DNA of 64,000 bases from CAWAYR01 sp050250875 (GTDB taxonomy: Bacteria; Acidobacteriota; Vicinamibacteria; Vicinamibacterales; UBA2999): positions 84,268 through 148,267 of the forward strand of contig JBFWNV010000009.1 in the NCBI GenBank assembly GCA_050250875.1. Direction: 5' to 3'. Positions 15,867 to 27,720 of the stretch are shown one piece after another (positions within the stretch are counted from its first letter, which is position 1; each line of letters opens with the position of its first letter). The notes beneath the pieces were generated by a model, which was not told where the DNA came from, did not search any database, and saw only the letters and a program-made list of their open reading frames with translations. A program made the position numbers and the translations under genes.

Positions 15867-18323
15867 GTGCTCGACGCCCTTCGCGCCGCCGTCCGCCAGG
15901 TTCGCCACCATCCGCGCTTCGCGCTCGTCACGATGCTGGTGCTGGGGCTCGGCACCGGGGCCGCGGCGACGGTCTTCACCGTCGTCGACGCCGTGGTGCT
16001 GCGGCCGCTGCCGTATCGCGACCCCGACCGGCTGGTCACCATCTGGGACACCAACGTCGAGAAGGCCGCCACCCACGACCCTATCTCGCCGGTGAACTTC
16101 ATGGACGTGCGGGCGCTGCCGGTGTTCGTCGACGCGGCGGCGTGGTGGCGCCCCGGCATCAACCTCACCGATCCCGGCCTCGACCCGGCGCGTGTCGCCA
16201 CCATCGAGGTGAGTGGCAACCTGTTCGAACTGCTCGGCGTCGGGCCGCAGGTCGGTGCCGGCTTCCCGGCGGGCGGTCCGCTGTTCGCGCCCGGCGAGCT
16301 GGTCGCCGTCATCAGCGATCGGCTGTGGCGCACGCGCTACGGCGCCGACCCCGGTGTGGTCGGCAGGCCGCTGCTGTTCAACGACGAGCCGTACACCATC
16401 GTCGGCGTGATGCCGCCCGGCTTCCACTACCCCGACGACGTCGACGTCTGGCAGCGGCTGCGCTGGGACATGACGCAGCACAGCCGCGCCGCGCACTTCA
16501 TGGAGGCGGTGGCGCGGATGGCGCCCGGGGTCGACCTGGCCGAGGCCCAGGCGGCCGCCGACGCGCTCACCGCGCGGTTCCAGACCGAGTTCGTCGAGAC
16601 CAATCGCGGCTGGGGCACCCGGCTGGTGCCGCAGCTCGACGAGACGCTCGGCTACTACCGCCCGGCGCTGTCGGTGCTGCTCGGCGCCGTGGCGGTGCTG
16701 CTCACCATCGCCTGCCTCAACGTGGCGTCGCTGCTGCTGACGCGCGCCCTGTCCCGCGAGCGTGAGGTGGCGGTCAGAGTCGCGCTGGGCGCGACGCCGC
16801 GTCAGCTGGTGCTCCAGCTCATGGCCGAGGGCCTGGTGCTGGCCGCCGGCGGGGCGGTGGTCGGCCTGGCCCTGACCGCCGCGGGGTTGCCGCTGTTGCG
16901 CGCCTACACGCCGGTCTCGCTGCCGCGGCTCGGCGAGGCCGCCGTCGACGTCCGCACGCTCGGCGTGGCGTTGGCCGTCATCGTCGCTGCCACCGCCTTC
17001 TTCGCGCTGGTACCGGCGTTGGCGTCGCTGCAGCGGCAGCTGACCAGCGAGCTGAAGACCGGCGAGCGGGGCAGCTCGCGTGGCGCCCGGCGCGTGTACT
17101 CGGTGCTGGTCGGGGCCGAACTGGCGCTGGCGTGCGGACTGCTCGTCGGCTCGGCACTGCTCGTCCGCACGGTGCAGCGGATGACCGAGACGTCGACCGG
17201 CGTGGACGCCGGTGACGTCGCCACGACCACGATCCAGGTGCGGCCGGCGGCCGGTCCCCGCGAGACGTTCATCGCGCGCTGGGCGGCCATGGCGGGGCAG
17301 CAGGCCGCCCTCCTCGACGCCGTGCGCAGCGAGCCGGGTGTGCAGGCCGCCGGGGCCGCCAACTTCCTGCCATTCGAGGTCGGCTGGCGCAATCCGTTCC
17401 TGATCGTCGGCGAGCCGCCACCGCCGCGCCTGGAGGAGGCGCCGCAGGCGCAGTTCCACAGCGTGAGCGACGGCTACTTCCCGGCCATGGGCGCGCGGCT
17501 GGTGCGCGGGCGCGACTTCGCCGCGTTCGACGGGCCGGCGGCTCCAGGGGCGGTCGTCGTCAACGAGACGTTCGCGCGCCGCTACCTGGCATCGCGCGAG
17601 CCGGTGGGCACGTCGCTCACGGTGCTCTCGAGCGCCGTGGGCCCACTCGGTGTCAACCTCAAGTGGGTCGCCGGACAGCACGGCGTGCCCTTCGAGATCG
17701 TCGGCGTCGTCGCCGACATCCGCAACGTCGCCCTGGGCCAGGAGGTCGAGCCGGCGATCTACTTCACGACCCGGCAGTTCCCGTTCTCGGAGGTGGTGAT
17801 CGCGGTGCGCGCCGCCGACGCCGGCGCCGGTGCCGCGGCCGTCCGCAACGCGCTGCGCACGGTCGCCCCGGCGATCCCGATGTCCGAGCCGAAGACGTGG
17901 GGCAGCCGCCTGGCCGAGCGCACGGCCGAGGCGCGGGTGCTGCGCAGCGTGCTGCTGCTGTTCGGCGGCCTGGCGGCGCTGCTCGCGGCGGTGGGCGTCT
18001 ACGGCCTGTTCTCATGGGCCGTGCAGATGCGGACGCGCGAACTGGCGATTCGCCTCGCTCTCGGGGCCACGGCGGCCACCGTCGGCGGTTTGGTCGTGCG
18101 CCACGGCGCCGGCCTGGTCGTGGCCGGCCTCGCCGGCGGCCTGGCCGCGATCCAGCTGCTCGACGGCCTGCTGTCGCGCGTGCTCTACGGCGTGTCGGCG
18201 CGCGACGCGCTCGCCACCGGCGTGGCCTGCGCCGTGCTCGTCGTGGCGGCGCTCGTGGCCACGCTGCCGCCGGCGCTGCGGGCGATGCGGGTCAATCCGG
18301 TCGAGGGATTGAGGGTGGAGTAG
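15867..18323 (+). CDS. ABC transporter permease of the acidobacterial duplicated orphan (ADOP) type
   Basis: This 818-residue inner-membrane protein has a duplicated MacB_PCD-plus-FtsX layout with no ATPase domain. A first membrane segment (FALVTMLVLGLGTGAAATVF, residues about 18-37) is followed by a periplasmic domain and an FtsX core near LLTIACLNVASLLLTRALSREREVAVRVALGAT. A second periplasmic domain and second FtsX core near LLAAVGVYGLFSWAVQMRTRELAIRLALGATAA complete it. The RE(V/L)A(V/I)R-ALGA motif occurs in both halves. The ending NPVEGLRVE is typical of the family. The start is GTG with a CGGAG ribosome site. Such genes are very numerous in Acidobacteriota; substrates are mostly unknown, with MacB-like export or envelope stress roles inferred. 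Confidence 0.92.
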   Translation: MLDALRAAVRQVRHHPRFALVTMLVLGLGTGAAATVFTVVDAVVLRPLPYRDPDRLVTIWDTNVEKAATHDPISPVNFMDVRALPVFVDAAAWWRPGINLTDPGLDPARVATIEVSGNLFELLGVGPQVGAGFPAGGPLFAPGELVAVISDRLWRTRYGADPGVVGRPLLFNDEPYTIVGVMPPGFHYPDDVDVWQRLRWDMTQHSRAAHFMEAVARMAPGVDLAEAQAAADALTARFQTEFVETNRGWGTRLVPQLDETLGYYRPALSVLLGAVAVLLTIACLNVASLLLTRALSREREVAVRVALGATPRQLVLQLMAEGLVLAAGGAVVGLALTAAGLPLLRAYTPVSLPRLGEAAVDVRTLGVALAVIVAATAFFALVPALASLQRQLTSELKTGERGSSRGARRVYSVLVGAELALACGLLVGSALLVRTVQRMTETSTGVDAGDVATTTIQVRPAAGPRETFIARWAAMAGQQAALLDAVRSEPGVQAAGAANFLPFEVGWRNPFLIVGEPPPPRLEEAPQAQFHSVSDGYFPAMGARLVRGRDFAAFDGPAAPGAVVVNETFARRYLASREPVGTSLTVLSSAVGPLGVNLKWVAGQHGVPFEIVGVVADIRNVALGQEVEPAIYFTTRQFPFSEVVIAVRAADAGAGAAAVRNALRTVAPAIPMSEPKTWGSRLAERTAEARVLRSVLLLFGGLAALLAAVGVYGLFSWAVQMRTRELAIRLALGATAATVGGLVVRHGAGLVVAGLAGGLAAIQLLDGLLSRVLYGVSARDALATGVACAVLVVAALVATLPPALRAMRVNPVEGLRVE

Positions 18324-18621
18324 ATAGCGGAATCGGTTGATCGCGTATCGGTTGATCGGTCGATCGATCGGGCGACCTCACGATCTCTGATCGGCTGATC
18401 GGGGCTGATCGATCCTGCGACCGGGTGATCCGGTGGTCTGCTGAGCCGCGGGTTCGACGGTTCGTTGCCGGGCGACGGGCGCAGCCGCCGATGCTCCCGG
18501 CGTCGAGCGCCCTCGATCGGTCGATGCTCCCGTTCATCAGATCACCAGATCATTCGATCGGCAGATCGATCGACCGATCACCAGATCAACCGATCACCAG
18601 ATGTGGGTGTCAGCCATCTGT
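18324..18621. repeat. GATC-rich inverted-repeat element filling a convergent gap
   Basis: The whole space between two convergent genes is low-complexity DNA with about 19 GATC tetramers in roughly 280 bp. The left part (about 18334-18415) repeats units such as TCGGTTGATCG and CTGATCGG. The right part (about 18513-18600) repeats CGATCACCAGATCA and GATCGATCGACCGATC, largely complementary to the left, so the arms could pair. A GC-rich core of about 100 bp lies between. There is no coding sequence. The layout copies that of the CCCGAGC elements at 28-50 kb but with a different unit. Confidence 0.7.
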
Positions 18622-20424
18622 CTATGTCGCCGACACCTCGACGTCCGAATCGCGCCGCCGGCGCTGCGTGACCGGCTGTGCGCCGGCCCACCACGCCGTG
18701 CCGGCGGCGGTGGCGTCGGTGCGCTGCAGCAGAGCCAGCATCTCGTCGGCGGTGATCGGCCGCGAGAACAGGAAGCCCTGGGCCATCGGGCAGCCGAGCG
18801 CCTTGAGGGTGTCGAGCTCGGTCGGCGTTTCCACGCCCTCGGCGACGACGTCGATCCCGAGGATGGCCGCCAGCTCCACGGCGTACTGCACGATGGCGGT
18901 GCTGCCGGCCTGCTGCTGGTTGCCGCCGATGTAGGCGCGGTCGATCTTCAACGTGTGCACGCCGAGGCCGCGGATGTGTTCGGTGGTGGCCAGGCCGAGA
19001 CCGAAGTCGTCGAGGGCCACCTTGAACTCGGCGTCGCGCAGCGCGCGGCTCACCTCGACGGCCCGGTCGTAATGCGAGATCGCCTCCATTTCGGCGATCT
19101 CGACCTCGACGTCGCCGTGGTCGAGGCCGGCCGCGGCGGTCGCGGCGTGGAGCCGGGCGAGGAGATCGGGCTCGAGGAACTGGCGGGCGAGGAGATTGAC
19201 CGACACGCGGACGCCGTGGGCCGGGGCGTGGGCGTCGCGCCACGCGGCCAGCGCCGCGCACGCCGCCGTGACCCCCTCCCAGCCCACCGGCACGATGGTG
19301 CCGGTCTGCTCGAGCAGCGGCACGAAGATGTTCGGCCGCAGCAGGCCGCGCGACGGATGACGCCAGCGGACCAGGGCCTCGGCGCGCACGATCGAACCGT
19401 CGTGCAGGTCGATTACCGGCTGATACCACCACTCGAACTGATGGCCGGTGATGGCCGGCGACAGGTCGGCGGCGAACTCCATGAACTCGGTCAGGCCGGC
19501 CCGCGCCGAGTCGTCGAACAGCTGTGTCTCCGAGGGGCCGCGGGTCTTGGCCCGGACCAGCGCCGAGTAGGCGTCGCGCAGCATGTCGTCGGCGGAATCG
19601 TGGGCGCCGCTGTTGCCCGAGATGCCGATGCTGACCGAGGTGAAGAGCCGTTGGCCGGCCACCGGAAACGGCGCCGCCATGGCGTCGTGGATGCGGGTGG
19701 CGACCCGCACGGCGTCGCGCACCTCGGTGAGGTTCGAGAGCACGACCGCGCACTCGTCGCCGCCGAGCGGCGGCAGGGCGCCGTCGGGCGCCGGTGCCTC
19801 GCGCTCGCGGCTGGCGCCGAGGCGCGCCACCAGGTCGCCTTCACGCAGGCAGCGCGCGACGCGGCGCAACGCCTCGCGCAGCAGCGTGTCGGCGGTGTCG
19901 TGCCCGAGCAGCTCGTTCATCGCCCCGAAGCGGTCGAGGTCGACGAGCAGCAGCGCGAAACGGGCGGCCGGATCGCGGCGCGCCGCCTGGATCAGCCGGG
20001 CGACATGGGCGCGCAGCGCCGTCGCACCGGGCAGGCCGGCCAGCGGGTCCCTGGCATTGCGCTCGCTGACGTCGGCCAGCGTGCCGGCGAGCACCGTCGG
20101 CCGGCCGGCGGCGTCGCGGGCGACGACCGCCCGCGCCACCACCCATTTGAAGCCGCCGCTGCGGGTGCGGACGCGGTGCTCGGCGACGAACTCGTCGCTG
20201 CCGCCCCCGACGTGACGGTCGAGGGCCGACATCAGCGCCGCGACGTCGTCGGGGTGCACGCGGCCGAGCCACGAGTGCAGCGAACGCACGTCGTCGGCCG
20301 GCGGTTCGCCCATGATGGCGTGCCAGCCGGCGGAATAGGCGACGCGGTCGGAATCCACGCGCCAGCTCCAGGTGGCCGCGGGGGTCACCGGGGCCATGCC
20401 GTCTTGGCCGCCGTCGCTGGGCAT
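18622..20424 (-). CDS. PAS-GGDEF-EAL protein, probable cyclic-di-GMP phosphodiesterase
   Basis: This cytoplasmic protein of about 600 residues has three domains. A PAS/PAC sensor (residues about 20-130) carries YSAGWHAIMGEPP and a WVVARAVVARDAAGRP stretch. A GGDEF domain follows with LLVDLDRFGAMNELLGHD, but its signature is GGDEC near residue 220, so cyclase activity is doubtful. The EAL domain (about 330-580) has RAEALVRWRHP, SVNLLARQFLEP, VALDDFGLG, LKIDRAYI and AEGVET, which keeps the metal-binding residues. Hydrolysis of c-di-GMP is the likely output, possibly gated by the GGDEF domain. No membrane segment is present. I preferred the ATG at 20424 over a GTG 18 nt upstream. Confidence 0.9.
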   Translation of the reverse strand: MPSDGGQDGMAPVTPAATWSWRVDSDRVAYSAGWHAIMGEPPADDVRSLHSWLGRVHPDDVAALMSALDRHVGGGSDEFVAEHRVRTRSGGFKWVVARAVVARDAAGRPTVLAGTLADVSERNARDPLAGLPGATALRAHVARLIQAARRDPAARFALLLVDLDRFGAMNELLGHDTADTLLREALRRVARCLREGDLVARLGASREREAPAPDGALPPLGGDECAVVLSNLTEVRDAVRVATRIHDAMAAPFPVAGQRLFTSVSIGISGNSGAHDSADDMLRDAYSALVRAKTRGPSETQLFDDSARAGLTEFMEFAADLSPAITGHQFEWWYQPVIDLHDGSIVRAEALVRWRHPSRGLLRPNIFVPLLEQTGTIVPVGWEGVTAACAALAAWRDAHAPAHGVRVSVNLLARQFLEPDLLARLHAATAAAGLDHGDVEVEIAEMEAISHYDRAVEVSRALRDAEFKVALDDFGLGLATTEHIRGLGVHTLKIDRAYIGGNQQQAGSTAIVQYAVELAAILGIDVVAEGVETPTELDTLKALGCPMAQGFLFSRPITADEMLALLQRTDATAAGTAWWAGAQPVTQRRRRDSDVEVSAT

Positions 20425-20557
20425 CCGCTGTGTCGCCGGCACCGGGCCTCGGCCCAGGGTGCCGCCTCGTCCCCCGGATGGTAGCGCCGCCGCGCTCCGG
20501 GGCCAAGCGCGCCGGCACCGGCGGGCCGGCCCTGACCGGCGGCGACGCGCCGCGGAC

Positions 20558-20962
20558 CTACAGGCTCTGTGCGGGCAGCAGGCTCTCGACGGCGGCCACG
20601 AGGTGATCGACGTCGAGCGGTTTGGCCTCGAAGCCGTCGCAGCCGACGCGCATCGCGAGATTCCGGCGGTCGGTCTGAGTGTTCTCCGACAGGGCCACGA
20701 CCAGGATGTGGCGGGTCACCGGGTCGGCCTTGAGCCGTCGGGTGGACTCCCAGCCATCGAGCGTTGGCCGGTCCATGTCCATCAGAATCACGTCGGGACG
20801 CTCGTCGCGGGCCAGCTGAAGCGCCATCCGGCCGCTGTCGGCGACCTGGGCGCGGAAGCCCCGCTGCTGGAGCCGCTGCAGCACCTGCTGTTGCTGGGCA
20901 TCCGGCTCGTTCACGACGATGACGGTGCCCCGGTTGCCGACGCTGAAACGCTGGCTGTTCAT
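20558..20962 (-). CDS. Single-domain response regulator receiver
   Basis: This 134-residue protein consists only of a receiver domain. The phospho-acceptor Asp is in VILMDMDRPTLDGW, the switch Ser in VVALSEN and the conserved Lys in FEAKPLDVDHL. The acidic pocket after strand one reads VNEPD instead of the usual DDE/DDD, so metal binding may differ. I chose the ATG at 20962, which gives a normal receiver start; the longer frame is unrelated sequence. It lies about 130 nt upstream of the PAS-GGDEF-EAL gene on the same strand, so it may feed the same signalling path. Confidence 0.85.
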   Translation of the reverse strand: MNSQRFSVGNRGTVIVVNEPDAQQQQVLQRLQQRGFRAQVADSGRMALQLARDERPDVILMDMDRPTLDGWESTRRLKADPVTRHILVVALSENTQTDRRNLAMRVGCDGFEAKPLDVDHLVAAVESLLPAQSL

Positions 20963-21212
20963 GGCCACGACTGCACGACGGGCTTTACAGGAACCGTGCC
21001 ATGCCGGGAGCGGGCCACATTGCACGATATCCGCCCGGCCTTCCGCACCTTGCGCGGGCCATCCGGCCGTCACGGCGGTGACGGGAAGTGGCCGCCTGCC
21101 ACTTTTCTGACGTGGCCGTGCCGCCGCCGGGCACCGGTTTGCCGGCCTGCGCTACCATGGGGAGTTTGGAGCCAGCGCCGCGGGCCGTCCCGGGCGCGCC
21201 CGGTCCTCCGCC

Positions 21213-24109
<2,897 letters not shown>

Positions 24110-24113
<4 letters not shown>

Positions 24114-24787
24114 CCCGGGGTGGCGGCGCGGCGCGACGCCGCGGCCGCGTCCTGCCCGTCGCCTTCTACGCCCGGCCGACGCTGGAGGTCGCCCGCGATC
24201 TGGTCGGCAAGGTGCTGGTGCACCGCGCCGCCGACGGCGTCGCCGCCGGGCGCATCGTCGAGACCGAGGCCTACATCGGCGAGAGCGATCCCGCCTGCCA
24301 TGCCTACAAGGGCCGCACGCCGCGCAATGCGCCGCTCTACGGGCCGCCGGGGCTCGCCTACGTCTACGTCAGCTACGGCCTGCACCACCTGCTGAACGCC
24401 GTCACCGAAGGCGACGGGTTCCCGTCGGCGGTGCTGATCCGCGCCGTCGAGCCGCTCGACGGCGTGGCCCGCATGCGGGTGCGGCGCGCCGCGGCGAGTG
24501 GTCGTCCGGCGCCGACCCGCGACCACGACCTGTGTCGCGGGCCCGGCAACCTCACGGTGGCGATGGGCATCGCGACCCCGACGCACAACATGCGGATGCT
24601 CACCGACGGTCCGCTGACCATCGAGGACGACGGCGCGACGCCGGACGTGGTGTGGACGCCGCGGATCGGCGTCACCCTGGGCGCCGACCGGCTGTGGCGG
24701 TGTGCCGCGCCGGCCAGCCGGGCGGTGTCGGGCGTGCGGGCGTGGCTGACCGCGGGCGCGCGCCGGCCGAGCCGGCATTCGCGGTAG
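24110..24787 (+). CDS. DNA-3-methyladenine glycosylase, AAG/MPG family
   Basis: This 225-residue base-excision enzyme removes alkylated purines from DNA. The family core is intact: ARDLVGKVLVHR, the catalytic-site GRIVETEAYIGESDPACHAY near residue 45, TPRNAPLYGPPGLAYVY, the intercalating SYGLHHLLN region and a conserved GPGNLTVAMGI near residue 145. The start is GTG inside the uvrA stop (GTGA), indicating coupled translation. The extra 15 or so basic residues at each end are not part of the fold. Coupling of uvrA with an alkyl-base glycosylase joins two repair pathways in one transcript. Confidence 0.94.
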
Positions 24788-24796
24788 CGGCGGTCC

Positions 24797-25966
24797 TCAG
24801 CGACCGCGGGCGCCGCGGGCTTCCTGCTGCACGGTGACGCGCAGGGTCTGCCGCACGGCGTCGCGCAGCACCTCGAGGCTCATCGTGCTGCCGATCGCGC
24901 TGTCGGCGATCTCGCGCATGAAGCGCGCCGCGTCGGTCACCGGTCGGCCGTTCACCGCCAGGATGACGTCGCCCGGGCGCAGGCCGGCCTGGTAGGCCGC
25001 CCCGCGGGCCATGCGCATCACGACCAGCCCCTCGGTGGTCGGCGCCCGCAGTTCGTCGGCGAGCCGCGACGTGAGCGGCGACACTTCGAGGTAGCCGATC
25101 GAACCGCGGCGGACGACGCCGTACTTCGTCAGGTCGTCGACGACCCGGCGGGCCAGGTTGCTGGGCACCGCGAAGCCGATGCCCTGGTAGCCGCCGCTCT
25201 GCGAATAGATGGCGGTGTTGATGCCGATGAGCTCGCCGCGGGCATTGACCAGCGCGCCGCCCGAGTTGCCGGGGTTGATCGCGGCGTCGGTCTGGATGAA
25301 GTCCTCGTAGGCGACGATGCCGACGTTGGCCCGGCCGAGCGCGCTGACGATGCCGAGGGTCACGGTCTGATTGAGCTGGAACGGGTTGCCGATCGCCAGG
25401 ACCCATTCGGCGACCTTCAGTTTCGACGAGTCGCCCCACGGGATCGTCGCCAGGCCGCGCGCCTCGACCTTGAGCAGCGCCAGGTCGGTGGCGGGGTCGA
25501 CGCCGATCACCTTGGCGCGCAGCTCCCGCTTGTCGCCGAGGCCGACGGTGACCTCGACCTCGCCCTCGCCGACGACGTGGCTGTTGGTCAGGACGTAGCC
25601 GTCGCTGCTGATGACGACCCCGGAGCCGAGGCTCGACTCATAGCGATCGCGGCTGCCGAACACTTCGCCCGGATCGCCGAAGAAGTACTGGAAGAACGGA
25701 TCGTTGGCGAACGGCGACGTCGGCCGGCGGACGCGCTGCAGCGACGCGATGTTGGTGACGGCGCCGAGCGTCTGCTCGGCGACCCGGGTGAAGTCGGGCC
25801 CGGTGGCGACGGGGGCCGCGGCGTCGGCGCGGGGCGGGCGGACCGGCGCCGGCGCCGCCTGGTCGACGGCCTCGACGTCGCTCGACGCGCGCATCCGGCC
25901 CGAGATCACCAGGCCGGCGGCCACGCCGGCCATGACGAGGACGAGCGCCAGGGACCACCGCCGCAT
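24797..25966 (-). CDS. HtrA/DegP-type periplasmic serine protease with one PDZ domain
   Basis: This 389-residue envelope quality-control protease has an N-terminal signal anchor (about residues 4-25). A trypsin-like domain follows with the catalytic triad His in LTNSHVVGEG, Asp in ATDLALLKV and Ser in NPGNSGGALVN. A single PDZ domain starts near GSIGYLEVSPL and contains LRPGDVILAVNGRPV. One PDZ rather than two is the DegS-like layout. It follows the small heat-shock gene by 9 nt, so both are probably co-expressed in protein-folding stress. The ending is a short Arg/Gly tail. Confidence 0.95.
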   Translation of the reverse strand: MRRWSLALVLVMAGVAAGLVISGRMRASSDVEAVDQAAPAPVRPPRADAAAPVATGPDFTRVAEQTLGAVTNIASLQRVRRPTSPFANDPFFQYFFGDPGEVFGSRDRYESSLGSGVVISSDGYVLTNSHVVGEGEVEVTVGLGDKRELRAKVIGVDPATDLALLKVEARGLATIPWGDSSKLKVAEWVLAIGNPFQLNQTVTLGIVSALGRANVGIVAYEDFIQTDAAINPGNSGGALVNARGELIGINTAIYSQSGGYQGIGFAVPSNLARRVVDDLTKYGVVRRGSIGYLEVSPLTSRLADELRAPTTEGLVVMRMARGAAYQAGLRPGDVILAVNGRPVTDAARFMREIADSAIGSTMSLEVLRDAVRQTLRVTVQQEARGARGR

Positions 25967-25975
25967 GCCGGGGCC

Positions 25976-26377
25976 TCAGCCGACGTCGACGCGGCGCGGG
26001 CCCGGCGCGGCGCTCTTCGGCACGACGATCGTCAGCACCCCGTCCTTCAGCTCGGCGGAAATCCGCTCGGGCAGGATGGTGTGCGGCAGCCGGAACGACC
26101 GGCTGAACTCGCCGTGGCCGCGCTCCACCTGGTGGTATTGCTCGCAGGCGACGCGGGCGTCGCGGCGGCCGTGCAGCGTGAGCTGACCGTCGTGGACGTC
26201 GATGCGGATCTGCTGGCGCGCCACGCCGGGCAGCTCGGCGGTGACGATGAAGGCGTCGGCGGTCTCGCACAGGTCCGCCGCCGGCACCCAGCCTTGGGGT
26301 GACGGCGCCGGCAGGCGCTCCATCTTCAGCTGGATCGCGAGCAGGTCCCGGACCGGATCCCAGCGGGCGAAAGCCAC
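25976..26377 (-). CDS. Small heat-shock protein, Hsp20 family
   Basis: This 133-residue chaperone holds unfolded proteins without ATP. The alpha-crystallin domain runs from about residue 28 to 125, with FIVTAELPGVARQQIRIDV, a LTLHGRRD strand, FSRSFRLPHTI and the conserved AELKDGVLTIVVPK end. The start is GTG at MAFARWDPVRDLL, a typical N-terminus for the family. It is the first gene of a two-gene unit with the HtrA protease and is divergent from efp across about 130 bp. No CIRCE-type inverted repeat was seen in that gap. Confidence 0.94.
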   Translation of the reverse strand: MAFARWDPVRDLLAIQLKMERLPAPSPQGWVPAADLCETADAFIVTAELPGVARQQIRIDVHDGQLTLHGRRDARVACEQYHQVERGHGEFSRSFRLPHTILPERISAELKDGVLTIVVPKSAAPGPRRVDVG

Positions 26378-26467
26378 GACGCCGATGGTAGCACGGGGGG
26401 CCTCCGCCGCCCGGCCACGCGCCCGGCCGGCCGGCGGCCGGCCGGGGGGCGGCGGACCGGGGCCGCG

Positions 26468-26476
26468 TGCTAGGAT
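26468..26476 (+). promoter_or_regulatory. Extended -10 promoter for efp
   Basis: TGCTAGGAT matches the extended -10 form TGn-TANNNT and lies 32 nt upstream of the efp start. No clear -35 box is present. The same TGn-TANNNT form recurs before several other genes in this window. Confidence 0.5.
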
Positions 26477-26508
26477 CGAAAGGTTCTGGACTTCTCCGAG
26501 GCAGATTC

Positions 26509-27075
26509 ATGGCAAATACCCTGGCCGCCACGCGGCTGAAGCGCGGCATGATCATCATCCAGTCGGGCGACCTGCTCCGCATTCTCGACCTGGAGCACAA
26601 GACACCCGGCAACCTGCGCGGATTCGTCCGGGTCAAGACCCGCAACCTGCGCAACAACACCACCTCGGAGCAGCGGCTGCGCTCGGAAGACGTCGTCGAG
26701 CGCGCCGTGCTCGACGAGAAGCACATGCAGTACCTCTACAGCGACGCCGACGGGCACCACTTCATGGACACCGAGACCTACGAGCAGACGCACCTGTCGG
26801 CCGAGGCGCTGGGCGACTCGGTGGGCTATCTGAAGCCCGAGATGACCATCAGCGTGGAGTTCCACGGCGTCGAGCCGGTCGGCATCGAGCTGCCGCAGAC
26901 GGTCGATCTGAAGGTGACCGAGACGGTGCCGGCCATCAAGGGGGCCACCGCCACCAACCAGCTCAAGCCGGCGACGACCGAGACCGGGCTGGTCGTGCAG
27001 GTGCCGCCGTTCATCGGCGAGGGCGACGTCATCCGCGTCAACACCGAGACCGGCGAGTACCAGTCGCGGGCCTGA
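26509..27075 (+). CDS. efp: Translation elongation factor P
   Basis: This 188-residue factor rescues ribosomes stalled on polyproline. All three domains are present: the KOW-like N-domain (GMIIIQSGDLLRILDLEH), an OB domain near 70-125 with YLYSDADGHHFMDTETYEQ, and a C-terminal OB domain ending IRVNTETGEYQSR. The tip loop reads TPGNLRGF, placing Asn where the modified Lys34 or Arg32 lies in well-studied EF-P. I chose the internal ATG because it gives the normal family start. No EpmA, EarP or YmfI-type modification gene is in the window. Confidence 0.97.
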   Translation: MANTLAATRLKRGMIIIQSGDLLRILDLEHKTPGNLRGFVRVKTRNLRNNTTSEQRLRSEDVVERAVLDEKHMQYLYSDADGHHFMDTETYEQTHLSAEALGDSVGYLKPEMTISVEFHGVEPVGIELPQTVDLKVTETVPAIKGATATNQLKPATTETGLVVQVPPFIGEGDVIRVNTETGEYQSRA

Positions 27076-27088
27076 GGCCGGGACGCCC

Positions 27089-27688
27089 ATGGACGTCGTT
27101 CGCGCCGCCAACTCCGGCTGGATCGAGGTCATCGTCGGCAGCATGTTCAGCGGCAAGAGCGAAGAGCTCATCCGCCGCATCCGCCGGGCGCAGATCGCCC
27201 GCCAGCGCGTGCAGATCTTCAAGCCCGCGGTCGACACCCGCTACGCCGACGACGCCATCGTCTCGCACGGCGAACTGCGGCTCTCGGCCGAGCCGGCCGG
27301 TTCGTCGGCCGATCTGCTGGCCAGGGTGCGGCCCGACACCGAGGTGGTCGGCGTCGACGAGGGCCAGTTCTTCGACGCCGCGCTGCCGGCGGCCTGCATC
27401 GAGCTGGCCGGCCGCGGCCTGCGGGTGATCGTCGCCGGGCTCGACCAGGACTACCTCGGCCGGCCGTTCGAGCCGATGCCGCACCTGCTGGCGGTCGCCG
27501 AGTTCATCACCAAGACACGCGCGATCTGCGTGGTCTGCGGCAATCCCGCCAATCACACGCAGCGGCTCGTGCACAGCGCCGACCGCGTGCTGCTCGGCGC
27601 CCACGGCACCTACGAGGCGCGTTGCCGGCGCTGCTTCGACCCGCTGCTGTCGCGCCAGGAACCCGCCGAACAGTCGGCCAGCGATTGA
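27089..27688 (+). CDS. tdk: Thymidine kinase, type II
   Basis: This 199-residue enzyme phosphorylates thymidine for salvage. It has the P-loop GSMFSGKSEELIRR near residue 15, the Asp-Glu-Gln base VGVDEGQFFD near 90, the lasso-type substrate loop in DQDYLGRPFEPMPHL, and zinc cysteines in CVVCG and CRRC. It follows efp by 13 nt and is probably in the same transcript. The C-terminal tail is short and has no unusual addition. Confidence 0.97.
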   Translation: MDVVRAANSGWIEVIVGSMFSGKSEELIRRIRRAQIARQRVQIFKPAVDTRYADDAIVSHGELRLSAEPAGSSADLLARVRPDTEVVGVDEGQFFDAALPAACIELAGRGLRVIVAGLDQDYLGRPFEPMPHLLAVAEFITKTRAICVVCGNPANHTQRLVHSADRVLLGAHGTYEARCRRCFDPLLSRQEPAEQSASD

Positions 27689-27720
27689 CGCCCGCGAAGG
27701 GCGGATCGCAGAATCGAGGC

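Noticed and set aside
18324..18621. GATC cluster as a replication origin or SeqA/Dam region
   Set aside because: No DnaA boxes, no AT-rich unwinding region and no dnaA, dnaN or gyrB nearby; the gap fits an inverted-repeat element better.
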